Shown here: positions 24,801 through 32,743 of the stretch, in pieces
How positions within the stretch are numbered: the stretch's first letter is position 1
Layout: every line of letters begins with the position of its first letter
Assembly: GCF_003610495.1 (NCBI RefSeq)
Contig: NZ_RAPK01000007.1
Span: 62,001 to 126,000, forward strand
Direction: 5' to 3'
Length of the DNA stretch: 64,000 nucleotides
Source: Sinobaca qinghaiensis
GTDB lineage: Bacteria > Bacillota > Bacilli > Bacillales > Marinococcaceae
Notes under the pieces: generated by a model
What the model was told of the DNA's origin: nothing
Seen by the model: the letters and a program-made list of their open reading frames with translations, nothing else
Databases searched by the model: none
Translations under genes and position numbers: made by a program

Positions 24801-25580
24801 AGGGGTCTGTTCTGGAAAGCGTGAGGAAATAAAGTACACGTCGTTATAACGGATGCCCCGTTTTTGAAAAGAAGCTTCCATCCGCTCCCGGAATGCATCG
24901 ATTGTTCCCTGCTCCGGGTTATGCTTGTCGGCCTGATTAACGATTAAAACCGGCCGGATATCCATTTGGTTGAGCTTGCTTAAAAAAGCAATGTTTTCTT
25001 CGGATTCCACCTGCTGGTAGTCCATGACGTAACAAACCGTATCGGCTTCCGGCAGCCGCGACTCCGCGGCGAGCTGATGGGTTTCTACTGTAGAATCAAT
25101 ACCCGGCGTATCAATCAGCTCCACCCCGTCCGGAAGTTTAGTTTCCGCGTCCTGAAGATACACTTCCTTCACCGCGCCTCCCTGCTGAAACCAGTCTGCG
25201 TCCCAGGCGTCCAGATCCGGAAACACCGTGTCCGGCCGGCTGTCTTCGTGTACGAGCGTAATGCCGGGACGCCCTTTCTGGAAGTGCACCACGTTGGCGC
25301 TGGTTGGAATCGGGTGCGAGGGCAGATGATCTTCGCCGATCAACCGATTAATAAACGTGGACTTGCCTGCTGAAAACACCCCGCAGCATAAAATGGTTTT
25401 ACGGCCGGCGTGCCACTTTTTTTCAATTCCCTCAAGCACCTCCTGCGTATCCTCGTCGGCCCATTCAGAAAGTCGGGCTTTCAGGTCAAGGAGCGGCTCT
25501 TTCTTAAATTTACGGCGGGTCCAGAATTCGTCTCTCTCCTCACGGGAGAGCAGGACATCCTGAACGGAAGGCATTTTCAT
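21894..25580 (-). CDS. dynA: Bacterial dynamin, double GTPase (DynA/YpbR-like)
   Basis: The 1228-residue protein has two dynamin GTPase units in one chain. The first has GVFSAGKSTF (near residue 67), DTPGID and NQAD-type motifs; the second has GAFSSGKTTF (near 640) and DTPGVHSIY. Long helical stalk regions follow each. B. subtilis DynA has the same double layout and similar length; it tethers and fuses membranes and protects the cell membrane against pores and phage. The gene is monocistronic-looking, and is followed by the minus-strand cREC gene 90 bases on. The middle contains a Lys/Glu-rich insert (about 735-760). Confidence 0.9.
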   Translation of the reverse strand: MKMPSVQDVLLSREERDEFWTRRKFKKEPLLDLKARLSEWADEDTQEVLEGIEKKWHAGRKTILCCGVFSAGKSTFINRLIGEDHLPSHPIPTSANVVHFQKGRPGITLVHEDSRPDTVFPDLDAWDADWFQQGGAVKEVYLQDAETKLPDGVELIDTPGIDSTVETHQLAAESRLPEADTVCYVMDYQQVESEENIAFLSKLNQMDIRPVLIVNQADKHNPEQGTIDAFRERMEASFQKRGIRYNDVYFISSRFPEQTPEQWGKLMDYLFSASVPHDIQVSQTAAKSLYRMMAEAAGQKEKQQHPPKDIHRALEQYASLKDLQEEKLQAVQKQEEMEEWQDTLEKRIFATVDLVFTNAKLTPYHTRNAARDYLESRQTAYRIKGLFGKNKTRRSREERLEALKSSLTENARNYIDIPLREQMTNLLASYRVEDQNLQRRLLDMTCTIDDELISRSERTGAAFTQGYVLSFSRWLTEEIKRVYKQQLIQLLPKIKTLLAAEQKKEAVRLENRRIRAAELLEEAEAWQARQEQWVKTAEEWMNAFWEAAEPFEPVHTSVSGAYEIKAAGTQKPLTFPIQEWYERHGSGTGTRPARGKAPHELREAAGMMKGFRVLDAAAASLNSKAERLEQAAYRVALFGAFSSGKTTFANALIGEPLLPVSSHPTTAFVTTIRPAAPASHGTVSVVYKTEERVIEEMNELLFQTNTAVGSMDEWAALKEERRKKLAEQKKKQEKQKEEDNKESRKEEWIDPLLLLDAEEKNRLDEYEASFRNYEDQQGTRVEMKLEAFQQLTGNAEEAMMIDRADVDAAGAFTDKGYTLTDTPGVHSIYKRHTLLAFEEMKKADAIFFATYYNHAFSRADVMFLTQLGRLTQYFSYNKIFFLVNAADLAEDTEELESVIRYVKRELESFGLEDPPVYPVSSLQAGGGSRPVSGMDDFMEAFEHFSYEQLQGIVLEEGRGEIRQAVRTLEDMMETAALDASRQQEKKQQRLNALEEAEHQLQAYSFALELDMMHREMEELLFYVKQRVFYRYYDLFKDYFTPYAFQKERSFAEQMKRQTNSLVQEVFLEFDKELQATGYRMEQYMKERSWRIAETFSGQIPESMLSAFHWELPQFDSFSSNEQPPLDRMTFSFFSSYTSYSAFFMDQQIKPFKDELEEELRPPADELLEKEWGQMRDHFTGQWERWWADFAESWKHNIESSRRIEEGAEITYTMEDVEQVKNLLQSRFE

Positions 25581-25654
25581 CTGCGCAGAACTCCTTTCGA
25601 TGAACGACTATTCCTGCTGCGGTCAAACAGCAAACGCTTTCGCGCTGTTTCTAA

Positions 25655-25680
25655 AAAAAGAGGCCTGCAGGAGGCCCCTA
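25655..25680 (-). terminator. Terminator of the ykuI-like gene
   Basis: Minus strand GGCCTCCTGCAGGCC followed by TCTTTTTTT, directly at the stop codon. Confidence 0.85.
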
Positions 25681-26937
25681 AATCAAATGGTCTTTTTCAA
25701 ATAAATACTCATATGGTATATCAATAAACACATACAGGTCATCGGTAAGCGGATGCGAATACGTGCGGATCATTTCATTCTGGTGAATATCAGAATACAG
25801 ATCAGAAAGGATACCTCGTTTTTCAAAATTCATGCGGACGATGTTCTCGAGAAAATACGGCCGCCAGCTCCAGTTACGGTTGCGACCTTCCGGGTGATAT
25901 GTCCAGCCTTCGGTTTCCTTCAAGGCATTTCCTGACTTCTGGTAGCCTTCGTGATCGCAGATGTACACCCGAAAGGAGATGTCTTCCAGCGCGTGCGCAA
26001 TGTTCATCGTGAGCGCATCCACATCGGTCCACTGGCCTTCTTTTTTCAAAATAGCGCTCAGTCGTTTGTTCATCGACGTCATTAATTCAATCTGGGCTTC
26101 CATTTTTTTGCGTTCCAGCGTAATAAAATGGTGAAAATCCTTGCGGAGTACTTCGGTAAGCATCTGCTTGTCGCTGAACGCGTTTTTCGGCTTGCGCAGG
26201 TAATCGCCCTGAAAGTAGCGGGCTCCGTTCCTCCAGGCATAATTGAGCTGATTAAAGCCGTTTACTTCTTCAAACAAGAGCGAGGCGCCGATTTTCCGCG
26301 ACAGCATCGATAAGGAATGCAGCACATCCCGGAACATGCTCGGAATGGAATTTTCCTCCGTAAAGGCCAGATCGACTTTAATGATATTCGGCATCAGGTA
26401 GGCAATCTGATCCAGATTGGTCGTATTTTTGCCTACATCATCCAGCGCGACTTTAATGCCGAGGCTCTGCACGTACTGCACGAAATGCTTCAGCTGGGAC
26501 TGGTCCCCGATAAAATGGTGTTCCTTAAGCTCGAGCACGATTTTGTCGAAGGTGAGTCCCTTTTCCTGAAACTCCTTCAGGCGTTCGACAAAGCTCTCGC
26601 CGCCGTCCTGAACCAGCAGATTCACATCTACATTTAAAAACAACACTTCGTCGCGTCCTTCTTCCAGATAGGCATTCAACGCCTGGTCATGGATGTGATC
26701 CTCGACTTCCTGACGGTATTCATCCGGAATGCTGTGATCCTGGAAAAACGCGCGCAGGCTCATGCTTTCGTTTTCGGTTTCGTGAAATCGTCCCATCACT
26801 TCGTACCCGGTAATTTCCAGAGTGTCGGCGCTGACGATCGGTTGAAAATGGGCTACGACTTTTTCTTTCTGCATCACTATATCTAACGCATCCACATGTA
26901 TCACCTTCTTTTTCAGCCCTTTTCTATAGAGCTTCAC
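25678..26937 (-). CDS. ykuI: EAL-domain protein of the YkuI family
   Basis: Residues about 20-255 form an EAL fold: VAHFQPIVSADTLEITGYEV with EVM in place of EAL, FLNVDVN, VLELKEH, VALDDVGKN and the ending QGDYL. The rest matches the YkuI C-terminal PAS-like domain. B. subtilis YkuI binds c-di-GMP but lacks clear phosphodiesterase activity, and the altered EAL and DD-V-G motifs here fit a receptor more than a hydrolase. It is the second c-di-GMP protein in the window besides the cyclase at 876 and the riboswitch at 606. 419 residues is a normal length. Confidence 0.88.
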   Translation of the reverse strand: MKLYRKGLKKKVIHVDALDIVMQKEKVVAHFQPIVSADTLEITGYEVMGRFHETENESMSLRAFFQDHSIPDEYRQEVEDHIHDQALNAYLEEGRDEVLFLNVDVNLLVQDGGESFVERLKEFQEKGLTFDKIVLELKEHHFIGDQSQLKHFVQYVQSLGIKVALDDVGKNTTNLDQIAYLMPNIIKVDLAFTEENSIPSMFRDVLHSLSMLSRKIGASLLFEEVNGFNQLNYAWRNGARYFQGDYLRKPKNAFSDKQMLTEVLRKDFHHFITLERKKMEAQIELMTSMNKRLSAILKKEGQWTDVDALTMNIAHALEDISFRVYICDHEGYQKSGNALKETEGWTYHPEGRNRNWSWRPYFLENIVRMNFEKRGILSDLYSDIHQNEMIRTYSHPLTDDLYVFIDIPYEYLFEKDHLI

Positions 26938-26950
26938 GCTCTTGTTATTT

Positions 26951-27859
26951 TTAGGTTAAATCAAATGGCGTCTCCTGATACACGTAATAGTTCAGCCAGT
27001 TGGTAAACAGCAGGTTCGAATGGGCACGCCAGCGCATCGGCGGATTCAAAAGATGATTTCCCTTCGGAAAATAATTTTCCGGAAGCGCTGTGGAAATGCC
27101 GCGGCGGCTGTCCCGCTCGAATTCCTCGCGGAGCGTTTCCCGGTCATACTCGCCGTGGCCGGTCATAAAAATCTGCTTGCGGTCTTTCGTGGCGAGCAGG
27201 TATAATCCGGCGTCGTCCGACTCGGATAATATATCGAGTGCGTCTATTTTTTTCACATCTTCAAGCCGGGTTTCCGTATAGCGCGAATGAGGGGCCCAGA
27301 ATACTTCATCAAACCCGCGCAGCAGCTTTTCCTCGGGCATCTGCACCGTATGCTCATAAACACCGAACTTTTTCTTTTCCATTGGATGCTTCGGAATGCC
27401 GAAATGGTGATACAATCCGGCCTGGGCGCCCCAACAGATATGCAGGGTCGAAGTTACATGGGATTTGCTCCATTCCAGTATATCCGTCATTTCCTCCCAG
27501 TAGTCCACCTGTTCAAAGGGAAGCTTCTCTACAGGCGCTCCGGTAATAATCATGCCGTCGAATCGTTTGCTGCTGACTTCGTCGATTGTTTTGTAAAAAG
27601 CAGCCAGGTGCTCGTGCGGCGTATTTTTGGAGGAGTGGGTATTCGGATGAAGAAAAGACACGTCAAGCTGCAGCGGCGTGTTGCCCAGCATACGGAGAAT
27701 CTGGGTTTCCGTCGCTTTTTTCAGCGGCATTAAATTCAAAATGAGTATATTCAGAGGACGGATGTCCTGGTTGTAGGCTCTGCTTTCGTTCATGATAAAA
27801 ATATCCTCTTTGGTGAGAATATCTTTAGCCGGTAAATGGTCGGGCACTTTAATTGGCAT
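26951..27859 (-). CDS. metA: Homoserine O-acyltransferase MetA
   Basis: This enzyme acylates homoserine, the first step of methionine synthesis. The 302 residues show the family marks: [20 protein letters not shown], the nucleophile in [19 protein letters not shown] (Cys near 142), and FMTGHGEYD with the catalytic His. In Bacilli the donor is usually acetyl-CoA. GGAGAG precedes the start at 27859. No S-box riboswitch is visible in the 175 bases upstream. Confidence 0.95.
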   Translation of the reverse strand: MPIKVPDHLPAKDILTKEDIFIMNESRAYNQDIRPLNILILNLMPLKKATETQILRMLGNTPLQLDVSFLHPNTHSSKNTPHEHLAAFYKTIDEVSSKRFDGMIITGAPVEKLPFEQVDYWEEMTDILEWSKSHVTSTLHICWGAQAGLYHHFGIPKHPMEKKKFGVYEHTVQMPEEKLLRGFDEVFWAPHSRYTETRLEDVKKIDALDILSESDDAGLYLLATKDRKQIFMTGHGEYDRETLREEFERDSRRGISTALPENYFPKGNHLLNPPMRWRAHSNLLFTNWLNYYVYQETPFDLT

Positions 27860-27992
27860 TAACTCTCCTGCTCCTTTATTTCTATTTAGGCCTGGCTAAT
27901 AAGCGGTAGATAATGATAGAAAAGTATCACGAATAGACGTGGAAAGCAACTGTATGTATACCCCTCCCTGCTAAGGAGAAGCGGTATTTTTC

Positions 27993-28030
27993 AAAAAAAC
28001 TCAGGCCGGCAGGACGTTCTGCCGCACCAA
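27993..28030 (-). terminator. Terminator of nadE
   Basis: Minus strand CGGCAG-AACGTC-CTGCCG hairpin then GAGTTTTTTT, just after the nadE stop. Confidence 0.75.
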
Positions 28031-28037
28031 TTATTTG

Positions 28038-28862
28038 TTATTCTTTCCACCAGTCGTCATGGATGGTTACCGGCTCGCTGCGTTTATGTCTCGTTTTGGT
28101 GTAATAGTTAATCAATTTCTCTGAGGCGTCAGCTTCTATTTCTTTTCCTTCCAGAAAGTCATCGATCTGATCATAGGTCAGGCCGAGGGCTTCTTCATCG
28201 GAAAGGCCGGGCTTATCTGACTCCAGGTCAGCGGTAGGTACTTTTTCAAACGTTTTTGAAGGTGCTTCAAGTTCCCTGAGCAGCTCTTTGCCCTGGCGTT
28301 TGTTCAGGCCAAACAGCGGGGCGATATCGCAGGCGCCGTCGCCGTATTTCGTATAAAAGCCGGTAATTGCTTCTGCGGCATGATCGGTTCCGATAACGAG
28401 CAGCTGATAATGGGCGGCAATGTCATAATGGACTTTCATCCGCTCCCGGGCTTTTGTGTTTCCTTTGTTAAAATCCGTCATTTGCTCCCCGGTGCCTTCC
28501 ACAAAGTCGCTCTCGGAGGCATCCACTGCCTTCTGAATATTGACGGTAATGGTGCGGGAAGGATCGATAAAAGAAAGGGCAAGCTGGGCGTCCTCTTCGT
28601 CATGCTGGACCCCATAGGGCAGACGAAGGGCGATAAATTGATAACCTTCTCCGGTTTCATTGAGTTCATTAACCGCCATCTGGGCGATTCTGCCGGCAAG
28701 CGTGGAGTCCTGTCCGCCGGAAATCCCCAGTACAAAACCTTTTGCTCCGGATGCAAGCAGATACTTTTTCAGAAACTCTTTACGAGTCGTTATTTCCTCT
28801 GCTGCCTGCACAGACGGATGTACTTCAAGGTCGTTTATAATATGCTGCTGTGTAATAGTCAT
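28038..28862 (-). CDS. nadE: NH3-dependent NAD+ synthetase
   Basis: NadE converts nicotinate adenine dinucleotide, ATP and ammonia to NAD+ in the cytoplasm. The PP-loop ATP-binding motif is clear (VLGISGGQDSTLAG, residues 43-56), followed by PYGVQHDEEDAQ and the C-terminal KRSEPVTI. 274 residues is the usual length of the short, glutaminase-free form, so ammonia must come from elsewhere. AGGGGAC precedes the start. Confidence 0.96.
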   Translation of the reverse strand: MTITQQHIINDLEVHPSVQAAEEITTRKEFLKKYLLASGAKGFVLGISGGQDSTLAGRIAQMAVNELNETGEGYQFIALRLPYGVQHDEEDAQLALSFIDPSRTITVNIQKAVDASESDFVEGTGEQMTDFNKGNTKARERMKVHYDIAAHYQLLVIGTDHAAEAITGFYTKYGDGACDIAPLFGLNKRQGKELLRELEAPSKTFEKVPTADLESDKPGLSDEEALGLTYDQIDDFLEGKEIEADASEKLINYYTKTRHKRSEPVTIHDDWWKE

Positions 28863-28909
28863 AGTAGTCCCCTTTCTTTTAGTCCTATTTTTCCTTATTT
28901 TCTCTTTTT

Positions 28910-29224
28910 TTAAACCTTGCCGGCCGAAAGGCGAAAACGCCTGATGTCTTCGGAAAGGCCGCAGGCTTCCAGCACTTCCACCTGTTTCGGGCCGCGGATA
29001 TCAAAGTGGGAGTACTCCTCGCGGTAGTGAATCCAGTGGGGCTGAAAGCCAAACTGCCTGCCCCATTCGAGCAGCTTGTCGTGATCGCCGCAGGCGGCTT
29101 TTGTGACGGTATGAAACTCCGGATAACGCGGGTCATACCAATAATGAGTTAACAGCGCAATTTCGCCGGCCGCGGCTTTGTTTTTCCAGTCGGCCAGCTC
29201 TTTTTTTGAAATGCCAAATGCCAT
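28910..29224 (-). CDS. yneQ: YneQ-like conserved protein
   Basis: The 104-residue soluble protein (MAFGISKKELADWKNKAAAG, then LTHYWYDPRYP, WGRQFGFQP) resembles B. subtilis YneQ in sequence pattern and in position, directly after a YneP-like thioesterase and near aconitase. Its function is unknown. TAGGAGG lies before the start, and the gene is separated from the yneP-like stop by nine bases, so the two form an operon. Confidence 0.7.
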   Translation of the reverse strand: MAFGISKKELADWKNKAAAGEIALLTHYWYDPRYPEFHTVTKAACGDHDKLLEWGRQFGFQPHWIHYREEYSHFDIRGPKQVEVLEACGLSEDIRRFRLSAGKV

Positions 29225-29233
29225 AACGGCCTC

Positions 29234-29659
29234 CTAATGCGACACTTCCCTCGTATACATCTCGTGCCACTCCGGAAGGTGTTTTTTGATAGAAAGCGGG
29301 CGGAAGCTGTCTTTAGATACGCACACATGCTCAGACGATCCTTCCACACACGTTTCTCCGTTTTCATTGCTGATCAGGTAGCCGTATTCGATACGAACAC
29401 CGCTGTAATCTTTCACCCACGTCTGGATGGTCATTGTTTCATCGTATACAGCAGATCTTTTGTATTGCAGGTTGATGCCGGTTACCGGGGACAGGTAGCC
29501 CTGCTTTTCCAGCTCATTGTAGCGGAAGCCCAGTTTTTTTATCAGCTCTGTGCGCCCGAGCTCGCACCAGATCACATAGACCGAATGATGGACGATGCCC
29601 ATCTGATCTGTTTCTGCGTAGCGGACCGGCACCGACGTATAGGCGGTTGTGCGTGTCAT
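29234..29659 (-). CDS. yneP: Hot-dog acyl-CoA thioesterase, YneP-like
   Basis: The 141 residues form a 4-hydroxybenzoyl-CoA thioesterase/YbgC-type hot-dog fold: VRYAETDQMGIVHHSVYVIW with the catalytic Asp region, then a YLSPVTGINLQYKRSA strand. These enzymes hydrolyse acyl-CoA thioesters; the substrate is unknown. GGAGACC lies before the ATG, which directly follows the stop of the AAA ATPase gene, so they are co-transcribed. B. subtilis yneP has the same neighbours (yneQ, aconitase). Confidence 0.85.
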   Translation of the reverse strand: MTRTTAYTSVPVRYAETDQMGIVHHSVYVIWCELGRTELIKKLGFRYNELEKQGYLSPVTGINLQYKRSAVYDETMTIQTWVKDYSGVRIEYGYLISNENGETCVEGSSEHVCVSKDSFRPLSIKKHLPEWHEMYTREVSH

Positions 29660-31996
29660 TTAACGGTCTCCTTTAATACTTTCTTTTTCTTTGTAGGCTG
29701 CTGCTTTTTTTGCATCTGTTTCATTGAGTTCGTGCAGGTTTCCTTCTGCCGTGTCCATCACCCGTCCAGCCTGCTGCTGAAACATTTCTTCAGCCATATC
29801 TTCAGCGAAGCGGGCGTTCCCGGAGGTATCCATCCGCTCATATGCGCTTTTGAGCACTTCAAGCGCGGCCTCCGTGCACGTATATCCGTACTCTTTTGTT
29901 TTCAGACGGGTAATTTCAAGAAGCTCTTCGGCGCTGTAAGGCGGAAAATAGAATGTCTTTTTAAAACGCGAGCGAAGGCCGGGATTGATTTCAAGCAGAT
30001 GATCCATCGGCCCGGCGTATCCGGACAGAATCACCACCAGATTCTCGTCATGCTTGGTCATTTCTTCCACAAGCGTATCCAGGGCCTCCTTGCCGAAATC
30101 CGACCGGCTTCCCGTCGCTAACGCGTAGGCTTCATCAATAAACAATACGCCGCCTAATGCTTCACGGATTTTTTTTCTTGTTTTCACGGCGGTCTGCCCG
30201 GTATACTCAGCGACCAGATCGCTTCGTCCGCATACAATCGTATGACCCCGCTTCAAAAATCCCATTTCTTTTAAAATGCCGGCATAAAGCTTTGCCACGG
30301 TTGTTTTTCCGGTTCCTGCCTCTCCCGTGAAAACGGTGTGAAGCTGCAGGGGAACACTCGGCGCCCCTTCTTCTTTTCTTTTTTTCTGAACCGATATAAA
30401 GCTGGCTAATTTTTTCAGCTCATTTTTTACTTCCTGTAAGCCGATCATTTCCTCTAATTTTATCATAGGTTCTTTACGGGCGTCTTCATCTAATGAAAAA
30501 GCCGATCCGCTCATATCCTCGGGCGTAAGAATAGAATAATCCTCTACGCTGACGTCGGTCTTTTCACCGATTTTGGACCCCTTTTGAAAAATAGCGTCCA
30601 TGATAATGTTTTTAGCAGTGCGCCCATTTCCGAATGTTTCATCCACCTGCTCTTTTTCCAGGCGCTCCTGCAGGACACGGCGGCTTGCGTCATTGAGCAT
30701 AAAGTCGTTGTCGATCGCCGTTTTTTCTGCAATCTGGGTCAGTTCTTTCATCGAATAATCGGGAAGGTGAATATGATTGCTTTCCGGAAAACGGCTGCGC
30801 AGGCCCGGGTTGGAATGCAGAAACTGCCGCATTTCCTCCGGATACCCGGCAAGAATAATCGCAAAGGAACCAGCATATTCGCCGCTCGTCATAGCTGATA
30901 CGAGCGTGTCCACCGCGGTCTGCCCGAAATCATTGCCGGACATTCCCTCGCGCCGGAGGCTGTAGGCTTCATCAATAAACAACACGCCGCCGACTGCTTC
31001 CTTTACGAGATGCATGGTTTTTTCTTCGGTCTGGCCCACATAGGCGCCGACAAGCTGGGAACGGTCCGCTTCCAGTACTTCATCGCGGGGCAGAATACCG
31101 AGGTGATGATAAATTTTAGCCAGCATCCGGGCAAGCATCGTTTTCCCGGTACCGGGATTTCCAGTCAGAATCATATGAAGGCTCCGCTCATCCTTCCATT
31201 GATACCCCTGGTCTTTGCGCTGCTTTTGATACTGCAGGTAATGATACATCCGGTGGACGTTATCCTTTACCTGCTCGAGCCCGATCATCTGGTCAAGTTC
31301 GGTCAGCGGATCCCCCGGCAGCATCGCCGTGTATTGATCCAATGATGCGAACTGGCTCTCCCACTCCTTTTTTACGTCCTGCAGCTCCTGAATAGAGAGC
31401 TTCAGCTTTTTCACCTGCTCCGGGGAATAAAAGGAGCCGGAGGCGGTCTCCAGGTATTCTTCAGCTTCCTCCGCTACTTTTGTATATAACGCGGTCCCTT
31501 TATGGACGGCTTCGAGAATGCCGGGAAGATGTTCAGCGAACAGCGCTTCATCTACGGTGGACTGCTGCAGAATGTCGGCTGCCTGCTTGAGCTGCTCTCT
31601 TTCGGTTTCTGCATTTGCTTTTAACTGCTCGGCTGCTTTTTTTCTTGCAGAGCTCTGGTCTGTTTCCCGTATCGGTGCCATAGCACGGCTAAACGCCATA
31701 TCCCGGACGGCAAATAACGTTTCCAGCCCTTTTAAAAATAACAGGTCTTTCTCGGTATCATCCCACTCCAGTCCCTGCTCGACCCAGCTGCGGATCAGCG
31801 GATCAAACCGGTCCCTTCTGGAAAATCGTTCTTTTGCCAGAACCGCATAGGCTCTGGCCGCCAGACGGCGCTGTCCGGCGTCTGCTGCATCTATCTGTCC
31901 AATAAATTCCTGAACCGCGTCAATGGATAGAGAGGAAGGCTGTTTTTCCCAGGCTTCTATCTTTTCTTTCAGCTGGTCAGTGGATGAAATCGTCAT
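29660..31996 (-). CDS. Double AAA+ ATPase of the CbxX/CfqX (SpoVK-like) family
   Basis: The 778-residue protein has an N-terminal helical region (1-225) and two CbxX-type AAA+ domains. The first carries TGNPGTGKTMLAR (near 282) and GGVLFIDEAYSL (near 340); the second carries TGEAGTGKTTVAK (near 562) and GGVLFIDEAYALA (near 619). Each has a PGLRSRF segment near its arginine finger. Relatives include SpoVK and the EccA chaperones. Its substrate is unknown. It heads an operon with the yneP- and yneQ-like genes. Confidence 0.9.
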   Translation of the reverse strand: MTISSTDQLKEKIEAWEKQPSSLSIDAVQEFIGQIDAADAGQRRLAARAYAVLAKERFSRRDRFDPLIRSWVEQGLEWDDTEKDLLFLKGLETLFAVRDMAFSRAMAPIRETDQSSARKKAAEQLKANAETEREQLKQAADILQQSTVDEALFAEHLPGILEAVHKGTALYTKVAEEAEEYLETASGSFYSPEQVKKLKLSIQELQDVKKEWESQFASLDQYTAMLPGDPLTELDQMIGLEQVKDNVHRMYHYLQYQKQRKDQGYQWKDERSLHMILTGNPGTGKTMLARMLAKIYHHLGILPRDEVLEADRSQLVGAYVGQTEEKTMHLVKEAVGGVLFIDEAYSLRREGMSGNDFGQTAVDTLVSAMTSGEYAGSFAIILAGYPEEMRQFLHSNPGLRSRFPESNHIHLPDYSMKELTQIAEKTAIDNDFMLNDASRRVLQERLEKEQVDETFGNGRTAKNIIMDAIFQKGSKIGEKTDVSVEDYSILTPEDMSGSAFSLDEDARKEPMIKLEEMIGLQEVKNELKKLASFISVQKKRKEEGAPSVPLQLHTVFTGEAGTGKTTVAKLYAGILKEMGFLKRGHTIVCGRSDLVAEYTGQTAVKTRKKIREALGGVLFIDEAYALATGSRSDFGKEALDTLVEEMTKHDENLVVILSGYAGPMDHLLEINPGLRSRFKKTFYFPPYSAEELLEITRLKTKEYGYTCTEAALEVLKSAYERMDTSGNARFAEDMAEEMFQQQAGRVMDTAEGNLHELNETDAKKAAAYKEKESIKGDR

Positions 31997-32065
31997 AACG
32001 GGTCTCTCCTTTTATACGAAAGCATGCTTTTGCGTAACAATCCATGCTTCTGCCTTTATAACAAA

Positions 32066-32096
32066 ACTCCAGGGAACCATACCCTGGAGTCTTTCT
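32066..32096. terminator. Terminator of the vanZ-like gene
   Basis: ACTCCAGGG / CCCTGGAGT hairpin with short T-rich flank, overlapping the end of the vanZ-like gene. Confidence 0.75.
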
Positions 32097-32586
32097 ATTT
32101 CTTATTATACTTGCCTGCAAGCCAGCGTACAAATAAGGCCAACCACGTGCCGAAAATACCGCCTGCCGTGTTCAGGATCACATCGTCAACATTGGAGACC
32201 CGGTACGTAAACATAAACTGGGCCGACTCAATGCCGATAGAGAGCACACAGGCAAACAAAGGCACCAGCCAGAAGACTTTGGTGCGGGAATGGATAAGCA
32301 GCCCGAGCAGGAAGCCAAAGGGCATAAACATAATAATATTTCCTGCCAGAATCGTCAGTGGATCCATGATGTTATCGCTGTAGAGTGCAATATTCATAAT
32401 GCTTTCAAACGGATGAAGGTTATAGTTACGGCTTCCCGGTCCCTGCGCACCGTATGACGAGCCGTAGTTCCAGGCCAGCAGGGTTACGTATAGAAGGGCC
32501 GCCATATAAAGAAGAAAGGCGGCCACGAGTCCTTTGCGGAATTTTGTGTGTTTTGGTTCTCTTGATGCTGGTTCTTCCTCTGTCAC
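32095..32586 (-). CDS. VanZ-like membrane protein
   Basis: The 163-residue protein has four or five membrane helices and VanZ-family marks: NLHPFESI, NIIMFMPFGFLLG and the end VSNVDDVILNTAGGIFG. VanZ proteins raise teicoplanin resistance in enterococci, but most family members are of unknown role. The start is GTG at 32586 with a weak binding site, so it may lie elsewhere. Confidence 0.85.
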   Translation of the reverse strand: MTEEEPASREPKHTKFRKGLVAAFLLYMAALLYVTLLAWNYGSSYGAQGPGSRNYNLHPFESIMNIALYSDNIMDPLTILAGNIIMFMPFGFLLGLLIHSRTKVFWLVPLFACVLSIGIESAQFMFTYRVSNVDDVILNTAGGIFGTWLALFVRWLAGKYNKK

Positions 32587-32697
32587 GGTTATACCTGCTT
32601 TCTGCTGATGAGTTCACTCCTATATTATGATTTTTTCCGGCCGTTATAGCAATAGATATTTTTACACTATTTTATTTCACAAACAGGAGGCACACAT

Positions 32698-32738
32698 AAA
32701 AAAACCCTCCACGCCTGAAAGGCGGGAGGGCTTATAAA
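32698..32738 (-). terminator. Terminator of acnA
   Basis: CCCTCC-ACGCC-TGAAA-GGCG-GGAGGG hairpin; on the minus strand it is followed by TTTTTTT, just after the acnA stop. Confidence 0.85.
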
Positions 32739-32743
32739 GCGTA

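Noticed and set aside
27860-28037. Possible S-box (SAM) riboswitch before metA
   Set aside because: None of the conserved S-box segments is present; only a terminator of nadE and a plain leader are seen.
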